A stretch of 64,000 bases of DNA from an uncultured Flavobacteriales bacterium. GTDB taxonomy: Bacteria > Bacteroidota > Bacteroidia > Flavobacteriales_G > Salibacteraceae. A program made the translations under genes and the position numbers. The stretch lies in assembly GCA_943788145.1 (NCBI GenBank), contig CALSPD010000008.1:78475-142474 (forward strand). The letters run 5' to 3'. The notes under the pieces are model-generated. The model made no database searches. It saw nothing but the letters and a program-made list of their open reading frames with translations, and had not been told where the DNA came from. Positions 47,306 to 58,150 of the stretch are shown piece after piece (the first letter of the stretch is position 1; each line of letters begins with the position of its first letter).

Positions 47306-48324
47306 GGGTACTGGATTTTAGAAGTGATACCGTAACCAAGCCCACAGCCGCAATGTATGATGCCATGATGGCTGCGTCATTGGGTGACGATGTATTTGGT
47401 GACGATCCGACTGTGAATAGCCTTGAGCGGAAAGCGGCTGAAATGTTTGGCAAACAGGCGGCAATTTTTTGTCCCTCAGGAACAATGACCAATCAAATCG
47501 CAATAAAAGTCCATACTTCTCCTGGGGATGAAGTGATTTGCGATCAGCTATCTCACATTTACAACTATGAAGGAGGTGGAATCGCCTTTAATTCAGGGTG
47601 CTCCGTCAAATTACTTGATGGAAATCGAGGGAGGTTCACAGCAGCGGATGTCGTGAATGCAATTAATCCTGACGATCCACATTTTCCTTTTTCACGATTA
47701 GTGAGCATTGAAAACACGTGTAATAAGGGTGGAGGTGCTATTTGGGATATCAATCAAATAAAGGAGGTTTCAAAAATTTCGCGTGAAAGTGGTCTTGGAA
47801 TTCATTTAGATGGAGCTAGGTTATTTAATGCACTTGTTGAATCTGGTAATTCAAAGCAGGAACTTGGGGATCAATTTGATTCAATTTCTATTTGTCTTAG
47901 CAAAGGTCTTGGATGTCCAGTTGGTTCACTTTTACTTGGGGAAGAGCATTTTATACGAAAGGCGCGAAGGATAAGAAAAGTGTTTGGCGGAGGAATGCGC
48001 CAAGCAGGAATTATCGCTGCCGCGGGAATTTATGCACTCGATAATCATATCGAACGATTGAAACAAGACCATAACTTGGCTAAAGATCTAAGTATGCTTT
48101 TGAATGCTACGAGCTGGGTGAAGCATATTGTAGCCCCTGAAACCAATATTGTGGTGATTGAGTTAGAGCAACCCGAAAAACAAAAAAGTATAATCGAACA
48201 GCTTGCGAGAAAAGGCGTATTGACAGTGGCTTTTGGTCTAGGTAAAATAAGATTTGTGACCCATCTGGATATTAATCAAAACGATTTGAATCTTTGCGCA
48301 GAACGATTTAAAGAAATCAAGTAA
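47302..48324 (+). CDS. low-specificity threonine aldolase family PLP enzyme
   Basis: LDFRSDTVTKPTAAM...MGDDVFGDDPTVNSLE-like block, GIHLDGARLFNA, SICLSKGLGCPVGSLLLG. Confidence 0.95.
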   Translation: MRVLDFRSDTVTKPTAAMYDAMMAASLGDDVFGDDPTVNSLERKAAEMFGKQAAIFCPSGTMTNQIAIKVHTSPGDEVICDQLSHIYNYEGGGIAFNSGCSVKLLDGNRGRFTAADVVNAINPDDPHFPFSRLVSIENTCNKGGGAIWDINQIKEVSKISRESGLGIHLDGARLFNALVESGNSKQELGDQFDSISICLSKGLGCPVGSLLLGEEHFIRKARRIRKVFGGGMRQAGIIAAAGIYALDNHIERLKQDHNLAKDLSMLLNATSWVKHIVAPETNIVVIELEQPEKQKSIIEQLARKGVLTVAFGLGKIRFVTHLDINQNDLNLCAERFKEIK

Positions 48325-48325
48325 C

Positions 48326-49063
48326 ATGAAATCAGCATTTACGAAAGTGGCCATAGGCCTAAGTTTAGTTTTAGGTATGGCTCTCGTGTCATGTGAGGAA
48401 TTGGGCATTCTCTCAGAAAGTGTCGGAGTAACGGATGAAGATGTGATTAACGGATTGCGTCAGGCCTTGGAAGTCGGAACGGATACTGCCGTTAGTCACC
48501 TAAACGTGCAAGATGGGTTTTACAAAGATGAGTTGGTTAAAATTCTATTGCCCGCTGAGGCACAACCAGTTTATGACATCTTGAATCTTTTGCCTTCAGG
48601 TATTGTTGATGAAACAATACTTTCCATTAATAGAGCAGCGGAAGACGCTGCCAAAGAGGCCACACCAATTTTTCTAGGCGCGATTCACGAGCTTACTATT
48701 GAAGATGGATGGGGAATCTTGAATGGAAATGATACAGCGGCAACTACTTATTTGAGAAGTAAGACCTATCAAAAGCTTTTTGATGCGTTCCAGCCGAAAA
48801 TTGAAGCCTCTTTAGCCAAAGATCTTGTCCTTGGCATATCCGCTGAGAATTTGTATAGCAAACTGATTAACTTGTATAATACAGCAAGTATTGGCGGTCT
48901 TTTATTTGATGAAATCAACACGAATTCCTTGAGTGAGCATACCACAAACAGGGCACTTCGCGGACTTTTTATTAAAGTTGGCAATGAAGAGACACTGATC
49001 CGTGAAAACCCAACGCATCGGGTAACTCAATTACTTCAGCAAGTTTTTGCCGAACAGGATTAG
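48326..49063 (+). CDS. DUF4197 domain-containing lipoprotein
   Basis: lipobox ALVSCEELG; VTDEDVINGLRQALEVGTDTAVSHLNVQDGFYKDELVKILLP. Confidence 0.9.
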   Translation: MKSAFTKVAIGLSLVLGMALVSCEELGILSESVGVTDEDVINGLRQALEVGTDTAVSHLNVQDGFYKDELVKILLPAEAQPVYDILNLLPSGIVDETILSINRAAEDAAKEATPIFLGAIHELTIEDGWGILNGNDTAATTYLRSKTYQKLFDAFQPKIEASLAKDLVLGISAENLYSKLINLYNTASIGGLLFDEINTNSLSEHTTNRALRGLFIKVGNEETLIRENPTHRVTQLLQQVFAEQD

Positions 49064-49066
49064 AGC

Positions 49067-50677
49067 TTACTTAAAAATTATGGGCGCATGAGAAGAAGCG
49101 TCAGGAAATCCAATTCTGCATAAGATTGACATCGTTGGGGCAATTTGAGTAATTTGAATTTCCTCAATAGTTTCCCCCTTTGTTACGCCCCAGCCAAAGA
49201 AAATTAACGGAACATGGGTGTCGTAGGCATATGAACTGCCATGTGTTGTTCCTTTACCCTCATATTCCATCCATCCAGGAAGGTATTGGATGATAATGTC
49301 GCCTGAGCGTTGGGGGTTCCAACCTTGTGCGGCCAATTTGGAAAATTGATCTGGAGGCAAAGGGTGTTGCAAGTCTTTTATGTCCAAAGCATTTGATACC
49401 CCTGGATAATTCAGAGCAAAGTTTTTAATAACGGCATGGACTTTTTTTGACTCGAGGCCCTTTTTATCCAGTTCTTCATGGTTTACGAATACTTGTTGAT
49501 TGGAATAATTTGAAATTAGTAATGCGCTTGGAAACAATAATTCAAGCTCGGCTTTTAATTCAGTCTCAAACTTTTCATCATCTATATAATCTACAGGAAT
49601 CTTGTTGTCACTCATGTATTTTGGAATGGGAGCAGCGGCATGGTCTGCGGTTAAGAAAAGTGAGTAGTTCCCAACACCTACTCGTTGATCTAAGGCCTTT
49701 AACAAGAGCGCGATTTCCTTATCAAGCTTTAAATAAGTATCCTCAATTTCCATAGATTGTGGTCCATAGCTATGACCTATCATGTCTGGAGATGAAAAGG
49801 AAATAGAGAGGAAGTCAAGGTGATCGTCTTGACCGAGGTCTTCATTTATTATTACGTCTTCAGCAAATTTTCTGACATAGGTGTTGCCATAAGGGGTGCT
49901 CGCAAACGCATAGTAGCCGCGCTGCGCAATGCTTTGTTTGACATCATATGGAAAAATGGGATCTCGACCTTCTATGAGTGCTTTTTCATAAGGTGAGTTA
50001 TCCGCTGTACTTTCTATATAGAGCTCAGGCGCTAAACTCAATTCCCAATTCATCTTCACCAATTCATCTGGAATTTTTTTTGCGTTGAATGATTTGACCC
50101 ACTTTGGTAAGTCTGTCATATAGTAAGTGCTAGTAATCATATTTCCAGATTGATAGTCCATCCAGTATGCTGCATTAGCTGAGTGACCGGCAGGTAGGAT
50201 TGCGGCCCTATCTTTAATGGAAACACCGATGGATTTACCTTTGAACTGATTGGACTGACGAACGGCATCGCCTAATGTGGTTGTCAACAAGCGATGAGGA
50301 GACATTTTTCCGTTCGCGTTATCGGTGCCCACCGAATTCACATTATCGTCACCTACGCAATACAAATTTCCATCAACATCACGGTCATACCAATAATTTG
50401 AGATGATTCCATTTACCATGGGTGTTGTTCCCGTGAAAATAGATGCATGACCAGGTGCGGTGTATGTGGGAATGTAATTGAAATGTACGTTTCGGCAGTA
50501 ATAGCCATTATTTATGAGGCGTTTAAATCCATCGTCTTCGAATTTGTCCCAATAACGGTACAAATAATCTTGGCGCATTTGATCCACCACGATTCCAACG
50601 ATGAGTTTTGGTTGCCCTTGAGAAACACCCGCAAAAAAAGATAGTTGTAAAACGACAAGGATTAAAAGTGATCTCAT
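49067..50677 (-). CDS. alkaline phosphatase family protein (PafA-like)
   Basis: KLIVGIVVDQMRQDYLYRYWDKFE...YTAPGHASIFTGTTP...FLTADHAAAPIPKYM; start MRSLLILVVLQ at 50677 (ATGA overlap with crcB stop) favoured over track start. Confidence 0.94.
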   Translation of the reverse strand: MRSLLILVVLQLSFFAGVSQGQPKLIVGIVVDQMRQDYLYRYWDKFEDDGFKRLINNGYYCRNVHFNYIPTYTAPGHASIFTGTTPMVNGIISNYWYDRDVDGNLYCVGDDNVNSVGTDNANGKMSPHRLLTTTLGDAVRQSNQFKGKSIGVSIKDRAAILPAGHSANAAYWMDYQSGNMITSTYYMTDLPKWVKSFNAKKIPDELVKMNWELSLAPELYIESTADNSPYEKALIEGRDPIFPYDVKQSIAQRGYYAFASTPYGNTYVRKFAEDVIINEDLGQDDHLDFLSISFSSPDMIGHSYGPQSMEIEDTYLKLDKEIALLLKALDQRVGVGNYSLFLTADHAAAPIPKYMSDNKIPVDYIDDEKFETELKAELELLFPSALLISNYSNQQVFVNHEELDKKGLESKKVHAVIKNFALNYPGVSNALDIKDLQHPLPPDQFSKLAAQGWNPQRSGDIIIQYLPGWMEYEGKGTTHGSSYAYDTHVPLIFFGWGVTKGETIEEIQITQIAPTMSILCRIGFPDASSHAPIIFK

Positions 50678-51039
50678 TTGAATTGCTTTGATAGAATGAA
50701 GAGCATAGAAAGACAAAATGCGAAACTTATGGTTACGTTCAGTACCGCCCACACATATTGCCCTGATTTAAGCAGTTGAAACGTCTCTAAACTAAAGGTC
50801 GAAAATGTGCTAAAACCACCGCAAAACCCAATGGTTATCAGGTAGAACCAAATGTTTTCGTTTGATAAATCGGACCGGAATAAGAGCCAACCTAAGATCG
50901 CTGTACTCAATACATTGGAAAGTAATGTTGCGACTGGAAGTGATGTAGATAAAGGAAAATGCTGCAATACGAAACTAATGCTATAGCGAGCGAGGCTTCC
51001 AAAACCACCTCCAATAAATACTGCTAGCGCTTGATTCAC
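50674..51039 (-). CDS. crcB: fluoride efflux transporter CrcB
   Basis: FIGGGFGSLARYSISFVLQ...LLSNVLSTAILGWLLF...TIGFCGGFSTFSTFSLETFQLL. Confidence 0.97.
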   Translation of the reverse strand: MNQALAVFIGGGFGSLARYSISFVLQHFPLSTSLPVATLLSNVLSTAILGWLLFRSDLSNENIWFYLITIGFCGGFSTFSTFSLETFQLLKSGQYVWAVLNVTISFAFCLSMLFILSKQFK

Positions 51040-51602
51040 TTGGCTAAATTAGTTTTAGATAAAACAAGAGTTGCAATTTTAAATATCAGCCATCCTATCA
51101 AAGCACCCAGAAGCATACCGCCTACAACATCTCCTATAAAGTGCTTTCCTAAATATACCCGCGAATAGCTATTTAAAAAAGCAAAAACGAATAAGACAAC
51201 TTTAATCCAGTTCTGATGCAGCAACATCGAACAAAGAACTGCCAATCCCATGGTGTTTGCGGCATGGGATGAAACAAAGCCAAATTGCCCGCCACACCCA
51301 TCAGCTAAGTGTAATGATTTGATTAATCCTTCGGTGTGACATGGCCTTAACCGAAGAAAATAGTTTTTCATGAAAACGGAGATCTGATCACTTAAAACAA
51401 GGTTCAGGACGATAAAAACAAGAAAAAAACCGGTCGTCTTCCACCCAAATTGTTTGTGCAATAACCATAGAATGACTGCATAGAGCGGAACCCAAGTGAG
51501 TCGTCCGCTAATTGTAATCATAATTGCATCCAGAACTGACGAATGAAAATGATTAATCAGTAAGGAAAGGGCGCTATCAAGCTGAAGAAGCGTTTCAAGC
51601 AT
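51036..51602 (-). CDS. PAP2 family phosphatase
   Basis: NYFLRLRPCH (KxxxxxxRP-like), SSHAANTMGLAV, SYSRVYLGKHFIGDVVGG. Confidence 0.94.
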   Translation of the reverse strand: MLETLLQLDSALSLLINHFHSSVLDAIMITISGRLTWVPLYAVILWLLHKQFGWKTTGFFLVFIVLNLVLSDQISVFMKNYFLRLRPCHTEGLIKSLHLADGCGGQFGFVSSHAANTMGLAVLCSMLLHQNWIKVVLFVFAFLNSYSRVYLGKHFIGDVVGGMLLGALIGWLIFKIATLVLSKTNLAK

Positions 51603-51610
51603 ACCTAAAT

Positions 51611-53239
<1,629 letters not shown>

Positions 53240-53326
53240 TCAATTGATTAGATACGGGAATCAAAAGTAAAAACTCTGTCGGCTTAGGCGGGAATTAAAT
53301 GAAAAAGTTTGATAGGCTTATGAACA

Positions 53327-53713
53327 TTAAAAGCTTAGACTCATCCCCGCAGACGGCATAAACGGGAGCTGATTTACTCTATCGTAGTTTACCCGATCGA
53401 AATAGAAGATGTTTTCTCGATTGTATGCATTAGTAACTCCGATGTTCACATCGAGGATGGAGTTAACGCTCAAAACAAATTCTCGTTTTAAAGTTAAATC
53501 CATTCGGTGGTAATATGGAAGTCTGCCTCCATTCAATTTATCATAAATGATTCCCACGTTACCATTAGAGGTTACTAGGTCTGTCCCTGTTCCATTTGCG
53601 AAGTCGTATTTCTCATAAAAGCCCAATGTTTGAGTGAATGGGAAACCAGAACCCATATTCCATCTAGCATTAAATTCCCATAGCCTAGACTTTCCAAATT
53701 CGTATGATCCCAC
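53327..53713 (-). CDS. C-terminal fragment of frameshifted TonB-dependent receptor
   Basis: typical receptor C-terminus (RLPYYHRMDLTLKREF); in-frame continuation of the upstream ORF after removing one base near 53763-53765. Confidence 0.75.
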   Translation of the reverse strand: MGSYEFGKSRLWEFNARWNMGSGFPFTQTLGFYEKYDFANGTGTDLVTSNGNVGIIYDKLNGGRLPYYHRMDLTLKREFVLSVNSILDVNIGVTNAYNRENIFYFDRVNYDRVNQLPFMPSAGMSLSF

Positions 53714-53735
53714 AAAATTTACATTGTGTCGCCTG

Positions 53736-55649
53736 TCAAAAACAGGCGCGTATTCTTGAATTCCCGTCCCAGCGAGTAACCTTCCCGATAGAGTAAACGA
53801 AGTAAAGGTTAATGTCTTTCAGGTCGTATTTTAAAACAAAGTCGCATCCATAAGCCTCGCCTGTTTCAATTATGAAATCACGCTTCAGTTCATCGGGTTG
53901 ATCGGCCTCGTTTTCATCGAATATTTTATTGCGGTTTACATTGGTCACTTGCGTGAACACCTTGTAATATCCTTCTACGTTTAAATTGATTTTAGATGTA
54001 ATGTCGATTTCAGTTCCTAGAATAAAATGATTGGCTTTTTGCAGAGCATGTGTAATTTCTTTTACCCCGCCATTTTGTAAATTCATTTCATCCTGAAGGT
54101 TATCAGGACCAGCCAAATAGCCATTAAATAAGTTAACCACATCCCTGTCGGAATTCGCAGCAATAAGGTTTTGGCTATAAACACCTGCCGCTCCCTTTAA
54201 CCTAAAATTGTCCGTTACATTCAGTTTAGCTCCAATTCTCGGTTCTGGCGAAATAGTGCTGAGCGAAGCATAATAATGAAGCCTAAAGCTAGGGTCTAGG
54301 ATAAGCTTGCCAAGTTTCTTCTTGTATCGAATATAGAACGCTAATTCCGTAGTGCTCTGTTGTTGCTCAATTTTTCGGTTAGCCTCATTCGTGAAGTTAT
54401 AGTCGGTCGAAAAACCGATTACTTCTAGTCCATACTTGACATCATCATCACCCATGAAATAAGTGAAATTAAGTCCTCCATTAAATCCGCTAATTTGACT
54501 TCTCCTGTCTGCACTAACACCGTCTTCTACAAGATTTATATTGTAAGAAGAGTAGGCGAAATTCCCGTCAATTAAAACTGGGCTTCCTCCAGGAATCAAA
54601 ATGAAATTTCCACCAAGTCCGGCATTTTTCCAATTCAAATCTGATATGGCCTTGTACTTAACCTTGTCATCAAAATAAAGTCCGAAAACATTGGCCTTAG
54701 ATCCATTTTCGCCCGTAAAAGTGACTTTGCCATAAAGATCGGTGTATTGAAAAGGCAGGCCGTCTGGGTCAATGTAGCTGTAAACCACCTTTGAACTTTG
54801 GTTCAAATAGCTGTGTTTGGCAGAAGCTATATAGGATATGTTTGAACCACCAATCGTCTTTGGTCTAACAATTGGACCTTCTAAGTTAAGCTTTGCTCCA
54901 AACGTACTAATCGAAGCATTTCCGTGAAACTCGCTTCGATTTCCATCAATGGTGGTTATGTCCATAATCGAAGAAATTCGACCGCCATAATTGGCGCCAT
55001 AACCTCCGGTGTAAACATCCGCATTTCGGATGATGTCTGTATCAAAAACAGAAAAGAGGCCGATAGAGTGGAAGGGATTGTAAACAATCATTCCATCTAA
55101 AAGAACCTTATTTTGCACAGGACTACCTCCACGGATATACAGCTGCCCACCTTGGTCTCCGGTGAAAATCACCCCCGGTAATACTTGCATGTATTGTGCG
55201 ATATCAGCTTCCCCACCAATGCTGGGTAGCTTTTCGATTTCTTTTGGCGTGATTTTTTGAACCGACATTTTTACTTCATTCTGAGCTTCAATTTTTTCGG
55301 CTGAAATTTCAACCATTCCCAGTTCCGAAGCTTGAGGTTTTATGAAGAGCTTTTGATTGATGATTTGTCCGCCCCTTACGGTTACTGTTTCCTCGGCTGT
55401 TTCATAACCCAAATAAGACACAAGAACAACATATTCGCCAGGTGGGATTTTTGTTATCGAGTAATAGCCATTAACATCTGTCGAGGCGCCAATTTGAGTT
55501 CCTTTTAAAACGACATTGGTGAAAATAATGGGCTCACCAGTTGATTCATCATAAACAAATCCACGTACTGTGCCTGTCTGAGAAAAAGATAAAAAGGAAG
55601 AAATAACGAATGAAACAAACAGGATAAACCGCATATCTGATGAAATCAA
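53736..55649 (-). CDS. TonB-dependent receptor, N-terminal/main part (frameshifted)
   Basis: GTVRGFVYDESTGEPIIFTNVVLKGTQIGASTDVNGYYSITKIPPGEYVV; plug IGGEADIAQYMQVLPGVIFTGDQGGQLYIRGGSPVQNKVLLDGM. Confidence 0.93.
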   Translation of the reverse strand: MISSDMRFILFVSFVISSFLSFSQTGTVRGFVYDESTGEPIIFTNVVLKGTQIGASTDVNGYYSITKIPPGEYVVLVSYLGYETAEETVTVRGGQIINQKLFIKPQASELGMVEISAEKIEAQNEVKMSVQKITPKEIEKLPSIGGEADIAQYMQVLPGVIFTGDQGGQLYIRGGSPVQNKVLLDGMIVYNPFHSIGLFSVFDTDIIRNADVYTGGYGANYGGRISSIMDITTIDGNRSEFHGNASISTFGAKLNLEGPIVRPKTIGGSNISYIASAKHSYLNQSSKVVYSYIDPDGLPFQYTDLYGKVTFTGENGSKANVFGLYFDDKVKYKAISDLNWKNAGLGGNFILIPGGSPVLIDGNFAYSSYNINLVEDGVSADRRSQISGFNGGLNFTYFMGDDDVKYGLEVIGFSTDYNFTNEANRKIEQQQSTTELAFYIRYKKKLGKLILDPSFRLHYYASLSTISPEPRIGAKLNVTDNFRLKGAAGVYSQNLIAANSDRDVVNLFNGYLAGPDNLQDEMNLQNGGVKEITHALQKANHFILGTEIDITSKINLNVEGYYKVFTQVTNVNRNKIFDENEADQPDELKRDFIIETGEAYGCDFVLKYDLKDINLYFVYSIGKVTRWDGNSRIRACF

Positions 55650-55751
55650 ATTTAAGCTGCCAAAAATAGCATTACAGCCATTGTGAAGATTGTAACTTAG
55701 TTAACCTAACCTCTGATTGATTAAACGGTTATTAAATGACTTGAACGGTTC

Positions 55752-56291
55752 TTAAAATTTACCACCCCGATTAAACGATTTTTGATAATAAGGGTTGGAT
55801 AGATTGCTGATAATTACGCCTTTACTGCTGCTGGCATGTACAAATCGGCCGTTTTGTAAATACACTCCTACATGAGATGTTTTCTTCCCATCGATGTCGA
55901 AAAACACCACATCCCCCTCCTTTAAACTCGATTTATTTATGTGTTTGGTAACCTTCTCTATTTCATTGGTAGATCTAGGTATGGATTTTTGGTAAACATC
56001 TAAATACAAACTACCTACAAAACCTGAACAATCCACGCCTGTTTTGGTAGTTCCGCCATATCGATAAGGCGTTCCCTGCCATTGATCCACAAATTCATAT
56101 AATCGAATATTTGTAATCTCAGAAGGCTTTACGTCTAAAACGGTGGCGTATTTTTCTTGAATTTTCGAGTTTTTCGAGGTCGTTGTCTCTTTGGGGGTTG
56201 GGCGCCTTGTTCCGCGCTTGTGTGATTTACACGATGATAGAGTCGCTGAGCAGAGAACAAGCGCAAAGCATATTGTAAGTAGTCGATTCAC
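55752..56291 (-). CDS. C40 family (NlpC/P60) peptidase, lipoprotein
   Basis: lipobox ATLSSCKSHK; YRYGGTTKTGVDCSGFVGSLY...KEGDVVFFDIDGKKTSHVGVYLQNGRFVHASS. Confidence 0.95.
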   Translation of the reverse strand: MNRLLTICFALVLCSATLSSCKSHKRGTRRPTPKETTTSKNSKIQEKYATVLDVKPSEITNIRLYEFVDQWQGTPYRYGGTTKTGVDCSGFVGSLYLDVYQKSIPRSTNEIEKVTKHINKSSLKEGDVVFFDIDGKKTSHVGVYLQNGRFVHASSSKGVIISNLSNPYYQKSFNRGGKF

Positions 56292-56373
56292 ACCTCGATA
56301 TTAGAGAAAGCTGCTATCGATGAATTGATTGGGAAGAATACTTTTCAAAGTCGAAGGTTTGAAACCGGAAAGG

Positions 56374-58044
56374 CTAATGTAAGAGCGCAACTTTTTTTAT
56401 AAAAGTTTCGCCCTGACTTTGAATGATCAGGGTATAAATACCACATTCAAAATCCGCAACATTAATAATCGCCTCATTTCCTTTTGCTACCGATTTACCC
56501 AATGGATCGATCAAATCATAAGCATCAATTAAGTCAAGACCGATTATATGCAATTGGCTGGAGCAAGGATTGGGATATATTTTGAAACCTTGAAGGTTAA
56601 CGATACCCAATCCGGTTGGTTTGTATAATTCATGCATATCACCTCCAGTTGCAGTAGCCACCCAAATTCCAATACTATTAGTAGAATCACTGGATAGGGT
56701 ATCTGAAAACCCAGAAAGAACCCAAGTTTCGGCCGAACCAGAAGTAGACAAATAATCTCCAACATACATTTCAAGTACGTTTTGATTTGCCTCATCCATG
56801 AGCTGAAACTGATATCGCGCGGATGGAATGGATTTATAGTTCGAAACGTCACCATAAGAAACGCTTGAGAACAAGGCGGTATTTAAAACAGTTGTTTCAT
56901 CAACCGAGATTGCACCTGCATCCGTTGATCCGTGAATAAAAACAATGTCCGTGTTGTAACCTAAACTCGCGGTTTTTTTCGATGCCAGAATATCGAATTT
57001 GAGCGGCTCAAAAGGAATTATGCTTTGTGATACAAGACCATTCATGGTGAGTATATAAGATCTATTCGCTTCTAGAATATATCTGTTAGATAGTAACGTG
57101 TCATTTACACTTGTTGAGGACGAACTTCCAACCCCTACAACGGACAATACTCCGGATGCAACATTGAAATAAGGCGTTGCAGTTCGAAAGGTTAAGTCAT
57201 CGCTAACTTTGTTTGAACCAACATAGAAATCAGAGCGCGGCAAAGCCGGATCAGCTGAATTATGTATGATTTGTACCTCCGCAAAACTATTTGCGAGCGG
57301 CAGGAAATTACCACCGGATTTAGGCACTATATAAACTTGAATAGAACTCCCGTTATTATTAGATGCTGGGTTTTTGAATCCACTAATCACAACCGTAATA
57401 GCGCTGTCGGATAGCCCACTGCTAGCGAGGTTTAATATGATTTCTCGAATGCCATAGTTTTTACCATTTTCTCTGATTTGAAGCAGATAATTTAAGCTTT
57501 CTAAACTTCGATACTGAGTTAATGTGTTGTATTCAAGATTGTCTTCTATGTTTTGGTTCAGCATGCCATTTTCATAAATATCCATCGTCCCAAAATCACT
57601 AACCCCTTGATAGAATAATATGTCCGTAAAGCCATTTAATTGGGCTTGACTTTGAGCGGCTTCAAATAGATTGAATCCTAAAGGAACAGAAGGCGAGTAA
57701 CCAGTGCTAACGAAGCCATTAATAAAAAGTAAGTTGTCTCCTCCAGCTTCAAAATAGACAGAGTCTTTGAAAAATGCATTTGATGTATCAACGCTTGATT
57801 TATTACAGAAGAAAACCTCGTGTTCAACATTTGCATCAACATTAATGAAAGCAGATGATGATCGAAAAGTCAAGTTGTCATAAACTTTTACGGAATCGAG
57901 CCAAACATCCATTGTTTGCAAGGCCGTGTCTCCTGAGTTGTGGATGAGCTGGAATCTGGCATTTTGCGCCTGTCCAACAAATAGGCTTGCGAATACAATG
58001 ACTAAGAAAAGAAGGAGTCGATGCACGGATATTGATTTGTTCAT
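56374..58044 (-). CDS. DUF4397-like duplicated-domain secreted protein with T9SS type A sorting domain
   Basis: two homologous blocks (ARFQLIHNSGDTAL.../AEVQIIHNSADPAL...) and C-terminal GFKIYPNPCSSQLHI...GIYTLIIQSQGETFIKKVALLH; start MNKSISVHRLLLFL at 58044 favoured. Confidence 0.88.
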   Translation of the reverse strand: MNKSISVHRLLLFLVIVFASLFVGQAQNARFQLIHNSGDTALQTMDVWLDSVKVYDNLTFRSSSAFINVDANVEHEVFFCNKSSVDTSNAFFKDSVYFEAGGDNLLFINGFVSTGYSPSVPLGFNLFEAAQSQAQLNGFTDILFYQGVSDFGTMDIYENGMLNQNIEDNLEYNTLTQYRSLESLNYLLQIRENGKNYGIREIILNLASSGLSDSAITVVISGFKNPASNNNGSSIQVYIVPKSGGNFLPLANSFAEVQIIHNSADPALPRSDFYVGSNKVSDDLTFRTATPYFNVASGVLSVVGVGSSSSTSVNDTLLSNRYILEANRSYILTMNGLVSQSIIPFEPLKFDILASKKTASLGYNTDIVFIHGSTDAGAISVDETTVLNTALFSSVSYGDVSNYKSIPSARYQFQLMDEANQNVLEMYVGDYLSTSGSAETWVLSGFSDTLSSDSTNSIGIWVATATGGDMHELYKPTGLGIVNLQGFKIYPNPCSSQLHIIGLDLIDAYDLIDPLGKSVAKGNEAIINVADFECGIYTLIIQSQGETFIKKVALLH

Positions 58045-58150
58045 GTGAAGATAAGAGCAATTCACGGTTTCAAATGAAAAAAACACCGTTTCCCTTATTA
58101 GCTGAACTAGAACCGAATCATTATTGTTATTTTGAAACAATATATTTCTT

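Noticed and set aside
50674-51039. Fluoride riboswitch expected near crcB
   Set aside because: crcB is embedded in an overlapping operon with PAP2 (4 nt overlap), leaving no leader space.
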